Origin: Candidatus Pacearchaeota archaeon
GTDB lineage: Archaea > Nanobdellota > Nanobdellia > Pacearchaeales > GW2011-AR1
Direction of reading: 5' to 3'
NCBI GenBank assembly: GCA_026395815.1
Contig: JAPLXZ010000002.1
Coordinates: forward strand, 1 to 63,790
DNA: 63,790 nt
In this document: positions 56,425 to 63,790 of the stretch, in pieces
Layout of the letters: each line of letters begins with the position of its first letter
Position numbering within the stretch: position 1 is the stretch's first letter
Notes under the pieces: model-generated
The model's database searches: none
What the model was told of the DNA's origin: nothing
Seen by the model: the letters and a program-made list of their open reading frames with translations, nothing else
Translations under genes and position numbers: made by a program

Positions 56425-56496
56425 ACGCTCGGCTTCGCCTCGCTTAAGATACTTCTCGCACTAACGTGCTCGAAATTGATATAATGATTAATGAAT
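56425..56496 (+). repeat. 72-bp two-hairpin dispersed repeat, copy 2
   Basis: acgctcggcttcgcctcgcttaagatacttctcgcactaacgtgctcgaaattgatataatgattaatgaat, just after the rps2 stop. Confidence 0.85.
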
Positions 56497-56602
56497 AATC
56501 ACAATTAAATTTTATTAACCAATACAAATAATCAACGCGTGGTTTTTCGCATTAAATTGCATATTGATATCACGAATGTTAATGAGTGCTATCTTTTGGG
56601 AG

Positions 56603-56821
56603 TTAATTTACAGGCTTCTCCACTTTTGTCCCGCATTCATGGCAGAACTTCTCACATTCATCAAGGATTATTCCGCAGTTTTTGCATTTGATAACAATTT
56701 GCTTTTTTTCTATTACAGGTTTATAATTAGATTTTCCTGAAACTAATTTTCCGAATGCGCTTACAAACTCATCAGTTTGTTGTATCTCATTCATCCTCTT
56801 TTGAAGAAAATTTGCATCCAT
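56603..56821 (-). CDS. Zinc-ribbon small protein
   Basis: IKCKNCGIILDECEKFCHECGTKV. Confidence 0.8.
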   Translation of the reverse strand: MDANFLQKRMNEIQQTDEFVSAFGKLVSGKSNYKPVIEKKQIVIKCKNCGIILDECEKFCHECGTKVEKPVN

Positions 56822-56891
56822 AACCTTTTTTTAATTGTTTATTAAAGATAATAAAAAAATACATTTATAAAGTTTTTTGCATTGTTTTTAT

Positions 56892-58991
56892 ATGCGAAAA
56901 TTGGTGATAATTCTATTCGTATTAGCTATTGTATTCGTTAGTTTAGCTGGTTTTGTCTATGCTCAAGAAGAGCAACCAGCACAAACAGCAACATGCCATT
57001 TAGATGAAGACTGCGGACAGCCAAGTGTATCAAAATATTGTGATGGTCTACAGGCATGTACTTTTGAAGTTGTTCCTGCTTGTTATAAATACCCCGACAC
57101 AACTGAAGGATTTTGTACAGAGAAAAAAGGAGGAACATGCACTCCTTGTGCTTATGGATGCGAAAATGGAGAATGCATACCTGCTTCTGTTTCTTGCACT
57201 GACCCAGACGGAACAAATCATTTTTTAGCAGGAAAAACCTGCGTAGGCAGTCAATGTGAATTAGACAAATGCGAGGGAAACACTATTATAGAATATACCT
57301 GCAGAGACAATAAAGCTTTAGTAGACCATACTTATGGTTGTATAAAAGGGTGTTCAGAAGGAGCTTGTTTACCTGAAACAACAACTACAGAACCTGTAAC
57401 ATGCACTCAAAAAGAAAATACTTGTTGCAAGGGAGATAGATGCGGAACATTGCTTGCTTGTCCTCCTAATTATATAAATGTGTTTAAGGGATGTGATTCT
57501 AACTGCATTCCAATTTCAACTTGCGAGCCACAAGCAGCAGAGATTAAAGAGAAGGTTAAGTGTATTTTTGCAAATTCAAAAACCGAACAAAAATGTTACC
57601 TTTCTATATACAATGATAAGTTTTTTTGTTCTGGAATTGAGAGTTGCATTATGGATGTTAATGGATACAGGGGACAAGATTTAGTTTGGAAAAGCACTTG
57701 CGGCGGATATGGATATACAAGAGTGGATGGAATTAATGATGATATAGCTTTTGAATGCCGAGCCCAAGAAACAACACCAACTCCAGTTCAAGAAACAAAC
57801 CAAACAAGTCCTATGACTCCTTATATCGGTCCTTCATGGTATAGCTTCGCTTACTGGCAGTGTTATGATAAAACAGGCGAAAAACAAGGAGGAGGAACTT
57901 CATGCAAACCTGCAGAAGTTTGGAAAAAATATGCGCAAGAATTCTGTATAAATCATTGTGATACAGCAACAGGGAAATGCGGGGTAAATAGTATTGGTAT
58001 TTACAGCGAATGTTCAGGAGCAACTATTGTTCAACCACCTGTTTGCGGAAATCATATATGTGAATCAGGAGAAGGGGAAATTTGTGAAGTTCAAGCAGTT
58101 AGTTGTGAAGAAGGAAAAGAATGCACAGCTTCTACAAAAAAATGTTATACTGTCTGTGTTCAAGATTGCCCGAAAGGAAAAGAAGGAATATATGTAAAGA
58201 TGGAAGAGAAATTTGAGTTACAAGTAAGCAGAGAAGCAAAGGTTAAAGATTATCAAGATTTAGTAATAAAATTTAATGACTTGTTTGTTCCTAGATGTGC
58301 TGTTCCTGTTGAAAATATTGAAGTAGCAGAAACATCGGCAGTTGTAGAAACATATGATACAATGACAGGAGGAATTATTTCTGGTTTTATTACAGAAAAT
58401 GTAGCGATTCCTATTGAATCGACTACTGAACAAAGATGTAATGACGCAGAACCATATGCAGTTTTACAAATTAAACGTTACAAAGAAAAAGAAGAAACAG
58501 AAGTCATAAAAATAAAATTAGGAGAAAAAAAGAAAATCTTTGATTTTACAATAAGCTTTTTAGATTATAATCAAGAGAGCAAGTCAGGAACATTTATTAT
58601 ATCCTTAGGAAGTTTTGAATGCCCTGAAAATTGTATTTGTGATATTAATGGACAAACTAAAGAATGCAGAAGAATAGAAAAAGATTGTCCTGAAAAAGAG
58701 ATGTTATGTCCTGATGGGGTATGCAGAGAAAAATGTGAAGTAACAAAAATTACAACAGAATGTAAATTTGGCTGCTTCTACCAAGACAAATGCTTGCCTT
58801 ATGGCTTAAGAGTAAATGGTTTATACTGTTCTATAAACAATGATATGAAAACACAACTAGTAGAAGCAAATAGCGCCTGTGAGAATAATTTTGAATGCAA
58901 AAGCAATGTTTGTGTAGTAGGAGAGTGCATAAGCGAAGGTTTTATGAAAAAGATTCTTAACTGGTTTAGAAGATTATTTGGAGCAGAATAA
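56892..58991 (+). CDS. Cys-rich secreted protein
   Basis: Signal-like MRKLVIILFVLAIVFVSLAGFVYAQ; many Cys; start ATG 56892 preferred over TTG 56877. Confidence 0.82.
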   Translation: MRKLVIILFVLAIVFVSLAGFVYAQEEQPAQTATCHLDEDCGQPSVSKYCDGLQACTFEVVPACYKYPDTTEGFCTEKKGGTCTPCAYGCENGECIPASVSCTDPDGTNHFLAGKTCVGSQCELDKCEGNTIIEYTCRDNKALVDHTYGCIKGCSEGACLPETTTTEPVTCTQKENTCCKGDRCGTLLACPPNYINVFKGCDSNCIPISTCEPQAAEIKEKVKCIFANSKTEQKCYLSIYNDKFFCSGIESCIMDVNGYRGQDLVWKSTCGGYGYTRVDGINDDIAFECRAQETTPTPVQETNQTSPMTPYIGPSWYSFAYWQCYDKTGEKQGGGTSCKPAEVWKKYAQEFCINHCDTATGKCGVNSIGIYSECSGATIVQPPVCGNHICESGEGEICEVQAVSCEEGKECTASTKKCYTVCVQDCPKGKEGIYVKMEEKFELQVSREAKVKDYQDLVIKFNDLFVPRCAVPVENIEVAETSAVVETYDTMTGGIISGFITENVAIPIESTTEQRCNDAEPYAVLQIKRYKEKEETEVIKIKLGEKKKIFDFTISFLDYNQESKSGTFIISLGSFECPENCICDINGQTKECRRIEKDCPEKEMLCPDGVCREKCEVTKITTECKFGCFYQDKCLPYGLRVNGLYCSINNDMKTQLVEANSACENNFECKSNVCVVGECISEGFMKKILNWFRRLFGAE

Positions 58992-59003
58992 TTGTTTGAA
59001 GGA

Positions 59004-59462
59004 TTAAATCTTAAACCACAGCCAATTTTTCTTATTTCCGCCATAACTCGTTTTTACTAAACAATATCTTCCTTTTAGTTTTTTTCCTTTTAACTCAAAA
59101 ATTATCTTTTTTGTATCTTTTTCAATTAATTCATAATTTCCCTTGTCCCAAATTTTTACTTCTCCTGCTCCGTAATTTCCCTCGGGAATTACTCCATGAA
59201 AGGTTGCATAATCCAGGGGATGGTCTTCAACTTCAATTGCTAATCTCTTAACTTCTTTTGCTTCAGGAGGAGATTTAGGCACTGCCCATGATTTTAAAAC
59301 TCCATTCATCTCCAACCGCAAATCCCAATGCAAATGTGTTGCATGATGCTCGTGAATTACGAAGATTGGTTTTTTTAATGACGGTGATGGCTTTTTTACT
59401 TTTGCAGGCGGCTCTTTGCTTTCTTTTAGCTTCCTCTTTTTTTTGTATTCTGATAAAGACAT
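59004..59462 (-). CDS. LigD-type 3'-phosphoesterase domain protein
   Basis: FVIHEHHATHLHWDLRLEMNGVLKSWAVPKSP; HPLDYATFHGVIPEGNYGAGEVKIWDKG; start at MSLSEY. Confidence 0.92.
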   Translation of the reverse strand: MSLSEYKKKRKLKESKEPPAKVKKPSPSLKKPIFVIHEHHATHLHWDLRLEMNGVLKSWAVPKSPPEAKEVKRLAIEVEDHPLDYATFHGVIPEGNYGAGEVKIWDKGNYELIEKDTKKIIFELKGKKLKGRYCLVKTSYGGNKKNWLWFKI

Positions 59463-59540
59463 GACATAACAAAGAAAGCCAGATATAAATATATTTTGTA
59501 TAATAAGAATTTTTTTAAAGAAAAAAGTTAAATTGGATTT

Positions 59541-59729
59541 ATGAAATATCAATTAATGGTTAAAACAACACGCACTCTTTTGGCGTATGAACACAGATGC
59601 AGTGAAAATCTTCCTTGCAATATACAAAAGGAAATGACTAATATGATTGCAAAATACAACGAACAGTTTCTTAATAGTCACCCTGAAAAAAGCGGTTTAG
59701 TTACTAGAGTTACGCTTCAATCAATATAA
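59541..59729 (+). CDS. Hypothetical small protein
   Basis: 62-aa ORF in an intergenic gap. Confidence 0.4.
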   Translation: MKYQLMVKTTRTLLAYEHRCSENLPCNIQKEMTNMIAKYNEQFLNSHPEKSGLVTRVTLQSI

Positions 59730-59819
59730 CAAGTCCTATAAAACTCTACAATTTCTGCGAATAAAAAATATATCTTTCAGTATATAGTTATTTAAAAAGA
59801 GAATTTGGTTTTTTAACAA

Positions 59820-61319
59820 ATGAGTAATAGAAAGGGGGTAAAAAACCACAAAAAGAATTCTAAATTTAAACCAAAAACTTATGTTATTACTTCTGCACAG
59901 GCAATTCAATCTGAAAAAAACGAAGATCATTACGGACGTGATTCAGCAAGAGGTGCTCCAAATGAAAACTTGATGGAGGGGCTTCTAAAATATTGTGAAC
60001 GTAATGGTGCTGAACTAAAAATTCTATCAATGCAGGGTATGAATTCTACAGAGACAGAATTGCATGAATATTTCTCTGAGGAAATTGAAGAAAAGGAGAA
60101 GGGGGAAGTTCTTTATAGCATGAGACAAAAAGATTGTCCATTAAATCAAAATGTAAAAATTTCAAATATGGTAGAACCGCCGCAAAATATGAATATTCCT
60201 AATACAAGAGACAGATTTGTTCAGAGAGACCAATCTGTTGTAATGGCTCACACAAAACAAAGCTTAAGATGTGTTCCAACAGGAAATAAAAAGTTCCCAA
60301 AGGTAATAACAACTACTGGCTGTTGCACTCATCCAAATTATGACATTGATAAAGATTTAGCTATAGGCAATAGAAGAGCAGATATTGCATTAAGAGACCA
60401 TGAATACGGAGCAGTAGTAGTTGAAATTATAAGTCCAACACATTACAACATAAGACATCTCACTGCCCAAGCGAATGGAAAATTCGTCGATATGGGAAAG
60501 AAATTTGACGGCAAAGAAAGGGTAACAAAAGTTGAAAGTGACGCTTTAGTTCTTGGAGATTTGCATGTTGGAGAGACAGATGAACAAACAATGACTGCAA
60601 ATTATGAAATGATAAATTTTTTCAAACCTAAAGTGCTAGTTATTCATGATTTGGCTAATTCCTATTCTGTAAATCCTCATGAAAAAGATGACTGCGTCTC
60701 AAGAGCTATAAGAGCAAGGCTTGGAAAATTAAATCTGGAAAATGAATTAGAAGAATATTATTATACTCTCTGCGGGCTTGGAAGAGAAATTGGAAGAAAG
60801 GGGGAAGTTTTAATTACTCCTTCTAATCATGATAATTTTATCTACAGGTATATTGCTCTTGGAGACTTTCCTCATGATGAAATTAATGCAGGAATTGCGT
60901 CATATCTATTTAAAATTGCAATTGAAGAATGTGATGACCCTGCAGAAGCTGCAAATGTTGTTGTTGAAGAAGGAATAAAGAAGATGGGAAAACTCCCTTC
61001 CAACATTAGATTTTTAAAATTTGAAGATAATGTACAAATACGGGGGTACCAGCTTGCAAATCACGGACATCTCGGACATAGTGGTGGAAGAGGAAGCACA
61101 AGATCTCAGGAATTGATGTATGGAAAAAGTATTACAGGACACACGCATTCCCCAGAAAAATTAAGGGATACATATGTTGTTGGAACAAGTTCAAGGTTAG
61201 ACCTAGCTTATATAAGAGGACAAGGCTCTAAATGGATGGCTGCTAATGCGGTTATATACGAGGGGGGATTTGTCCAGCTTCTTCCGATTATCAACGGAAA
61301 ATGGAAGAGGAAAAAATAA
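59820..61319 (+). CDS. Metallophosphoesterase resembling phage T5 A1-type DNA transfer protein
   Basis: LVLGDLHVGETDE, TPSNHDNFIYRYI, NHGHLGHSGGRGS, SITGHTHSPE; ordered MPE motifs. Confidence 0.6.
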   Translation: MSNRKGVKNHKKNSKFKPKTYVITSAQAIQSEKNEDHYGRDSARGAPNENLMEGLLKYCERNGAELKILSMQGMNSTETELHEYFSEEIEEKEKGEVLYSMRQKDCPLNQNVKISNMVEPPQNMNIPNTRDRFVQRDQSVVMAHTKQSLRCVPTGNKKFPKVITTTGCCTHPNYDIDKDLAIGNRRADIALRDHEYGAVVVEIISPTHYNIRHLTAQANGKFVDMGKKFDGKERVTKVESDALVLGDLHVGETDEQTMTANYEMINFFKPKVLVIHDLANSYSVNPHEKDDCVSRAIRARLGKLNLENELEEYYYTLCGLGREIGRKGEVLITPSNHDNFIYRYIALGDFPHDEINAGIASYLFKIAIEECDDPAEAANVVVEEGIKKMGKLPSNIRFLKFEDNVQIRGYQLANHGHLGHSGGRGSTRSQELMYGKSITGHTHSPEKLRDTYVVGTSSRLDLAYIRGQGSKWMAANAVIYEGGFVQLLPIINGKWKRKK

Positions 61320-61336
61320 AATGAAAGGAGGTTAAA

Positions 61337-61546
61337 ATGACGGGAAAGATTGAAAAAATTGTTGCACATGGTGTAGAAGTTTTTGCAGATGTAGAAATGG
61401 ATAATTTACGAAGAGAAAGATGTTTATGTTTAAATTGTCAGAAAATGCCTTCCAATTGTTCTGTCAGTAAAGATTTTTATCACTTGTGTCTGCAAAATAA
61501 TATTGCTTTGATGGTTACGAGATGTCCAGAATATGTATACAAATAA
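61337..61546 (+). CDS. Small Cys-rich conserved-looking protein
   Basis: CLCLNCQKMPSNCSVSKDFYHLCLQNNIALMVTRCPEY; preceded by aaaggaggt SD-like site. Confidence 0.65.
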   Translation: MTGKIEKIVAHGVEVFADVEMDNLRRERCLCLNCQKMPSNCSVSKDFYHLCLQNNIALMVTRCPEYVYK

Positions 61547-61693
61547 AAACAGAAGTTCAATTTTATTTGGAAAAAGTTTTAAAGCCTCATCAATTAATTC
61601 TTAAAGAATTAAACGAATAAATTAAAAAAAATAATTCTTTAGATAGAAAGATAAAATATTTCTTAAATAGCAATAAAAAGAAGGATTTATAAA

Positions 61694-62938
61694 ATGAATC
61701 TGTTCTTTTTCCAAGATATGAAATCAAAATTTTTGGAAAGAATTGTTGGAGCAGGATTAGCGTTCTCCCTTAGCTTCTCAGTCGGATGCCAAATGCTAGA
61801 AAAGAGTGTTAAAGATTTTGCTTATATTCCTCCTTCATCAGAAAAAGCAGAGCAAGATTTAAAGAAAAGGGTAGATGAACAGATAAAAAAAATTGCAAAA
61901 GAAAATAAAATTCTTTTCACTTACGAAGATGATTACAAAGTAACAAGGAATTCTTTAACAACAACAGAGCAAAAAGAGATTTTAGACAGGAAATTAGAGC
62001 AAATTGCTGGAGAATACAAGCCAAAATACAATACCTCTGCTCATAGGACACTTGGGATGGAGCAAGAATTTGGAGCAACTGTCGAAGATTACAAGACTTT
62101 AGATGATTTGTTAGATAAAATAATCCCTGAAATTCAAATAAAGTCAGCATATACTAAAAAAGATGTTTTTAACATATTCAGAACAATTGCATCTAAATTA
62201 ATTGATTTTAAAAGAGAAGAGAATACACTTTTAAGTTATGGCCTAAGGGAAAAGATATTTGACTGTGACAACTTTTCATTAGTCTATTCTTCTGTAGGAG
62301 AAATTTTAAATCTACCAATAAAGATGATTAATGTTTTGAACCATGTTTTTATCAGATGGGATTTAGGAAAAGAACATCTCAATTGGGATAACATGTGGGG
62401 GAAAGAAGAAAACAAAGCATTTCTTGATTGGGTGTATAAAGTTAATTTTGGACTAGATGCTCTTTTTGTAGAAATGGGTAAAAAGGAAATAACTGCAATG
62501 AATTATTTTAACAGAGGCACTTATCTATTTGATCAAGAGAAATATGAAGAATCTCTAGATGAATTTAATACTGCTCTTGAACTTTATCCTAATTTTATGA
62601 TGGCTCTTTATAATAAGGGTTATACATTATTAGAATTAGAAGACTATCAAGGAGCTCTTAATTCATTTAATAAAGTAATCAACAAAAATTCTAAATTTGC
62701 AAATGGATATAATGCATGTGGACTTGTATACACCAGAATGGAATTCTATGATAAAGCTATTGAACAATTCACAAAGGCTATTGAATTAGAACCCGAATTA
62801 AATATAATTTATAAGAACAGGTCTGAAACATGGGAAAAAATAGGAAATAGTGAGAATGCTGAAAAAGACAGGAAACAATATTTCCTTCTTAAATTCAATG
62901 ACTTTACCGAAGACGGAATTATCTGGGTAGAAGAATAA
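61694..62938 (+). CDS. Lipoprotein-like transglutaminase-core plus TPR protein
   Basis: Signal with Cys (LSFSVGCQML); FDCDNFSLVYSSVGEIL, LNHVFIRWD; TPR repeats AMNYFNRGTYLFDQEKYEESLDEFNTALELYPNF. Confidence 0.75.
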   Translation: MNLFFFQDMKSKFLERIVGAGLAFSLSFSVGCQMLEKSVKDFAYIPPSSEKAEQDLKKRVDEQIKKIAKENKILFTYEDDYKVTRNSLTTTEQKEILDRKLEQIAGEYKPKYNTSAHRTLGMEQEFGATVEDYKTLDDLLDKIIPEIQIKSAYTKKDVFNIFRTIASKLIDFKREENTLLSYGLREKIFDCDNFSLVYSSVGEILNLPIKMINVLNHVFIRWDLGKEHLNWDNMWGKEENKAFLDWVYKVNFGLDALFVEMGKKEITAMNYFNRGTYLFDQEKYEESLDEFNTALELYPNFMMALYNKGYTLLELEDYQGALNSFNKVINKNSKFANGYNACGLVYTRMEFYDKAIEQFTKAIELEPELNIIYKNRSETWEKIGNSENAEKDRKQYFLLKFNDFTEDGIIWVEE

Positions 62939-63190
62939 AAATTCTTTAAACACAGCAAAACATTTATAAACTAAAAATTGGTGAGTTTCTTATATTTAGA
63001 ATGAGTACTTTAATTTATACATATAACAATGTTAAAGTATGAGGTATGTAGAAGTAGTCATTAAGTTGTAGTTCTGATAATTGATTGTCAAAGCCAATAG
63101 TAAGGATTAGGAATTTGTGTGAAGTATATTATATCTTATAAATAATATGCGCTGATTTTCGTTGATTTATCGACGAGAAAATGATGTTTA

Positions 63191-63790
63191 AATCCAGTTG
63201 ATCCTGCTGGCGGCTGCGGCTCTCTGGTTTGCACTTAGACATGCAAGTCTTTCGCGAGAAGGCGAACTGCTCAGTAACACGTAGCTAACCTGCCCTTAAG
63301 TCAAGGATAACCTCGGGAAACTGAGGATAATACTTGATAGGAGATATACCCTGGAACGATTTATCTCATAAACTCGAGCTTAAGGATGGGGCTGCGGCGG
63401 ATTAGGTAGTTGGCGGGATAATAGCCCACCAAGCCTGTGATCCGTAAGGGCTCTTAGCGGAGAGGCCCTGAGAGGGAATCTGAGACACTATTCCCAGCCC
63501 TACGGGGTGCAGCAGGTAGGAATCTTTTGCAATGCGCGCAAGCGTGACAAAGCGAGCCAGAGTGCTTTTCAATTGAAAAGCTTTTGCTAAATCTAAAAAT
63601 TTTGGCGAATAATGACTGGGTAAGACTAGTGCCAGCCGCCGCGGTAATACTAGCGGTCCAAGTCGCAGCCATCATTATTGGGTCTAAAACATCCGTAGCT
63701 TGCTTAATAAGTTCCTTGTGAAATCTTATCTCTTAAGGATAAGGCGTGCGGGGAGTACTGTTAAGCTAGAGACTGGAAGACGTAAGAAGT
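63191..63790 (+). rRNA. 16S ribosomal RNA, 5' portion (runs off window)
   Basis: aatccagttgatcctgctggcggctgcggc ... acatgcaagtc ... gtgccagccgccgcggtaatac ... attattgggtctaaa. Confidence 0.96.

Noticed and set aside
63454-63675. Minus-strand ORF of 73 aa
   Set aside because: Lies within the 16S rRNA gene.

Overview
The window looks like a chromosomal segment of an AT-rich archaeon. Divergent 16S rRNA and many short lineage-specific genes suggest a DPANN (Woesearchaeota/Pacearchaeota-like) lineage; that placement is inference. Recognisable content: a 5'-truncated Cys-rich repeat protein; a type IV pilus-like locus (pilins, ATPase, two platform proteins); archease, pyruvoyl arginine decarboxylase and RtcB; a RelE-type toxin-antitoxin (TA) cassette; a ~1,480-aa Cys-rich surface protein and a PKD-domain surface protein; an ArvA/B/C-like archaeal vesiculation locus; CCA-adding enzyme; a transglutaminase-like secreted protein with a beta-barrel-like C-terminus; TrmB regulator; presenilin-like protease; aCPSF1 (C-terminally truncated); proteasome beta; a tandem family of unknown proteins; a UbiA / radical SAM / lipid kinase cassette; Rad50-Mre11; 2-oxoacid:ferredoxin oxidoreductase; RNase J; the Pop5-PsmA-SBDS-Rrp4-Rrp41-Rrp42 superoperon with small inserted ORFs; RpoK-enolase-S2; a LigD-type 3'-phosphoesterase; a phage-T5-A1-like metallophosphoesterase; a TPR/transglutaminase lipoprotein; and the 5' part of 16S rRNA. 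The strongest unexplained signal is at gene 3' ends. The TA cassette lies between the rtcB stop codon and a second, mostly synonymously diverged copy of the rtcB C-terminal codons (KPLVVIKG* / KPLVAIKG*). arvB is followed by a similar second copy of its tail (RNPKRIELLLNR* / RNPKRIKLLLNR*). Two further genes end inside related G4-forming tracts, one of them losing the expected aCPSF1 C-terminus. A 72-bp two-hairpin repeat with a compensatory stem change follows the korB and rps2 stops. I had no tools: all alignments are by eye and no database was searched.
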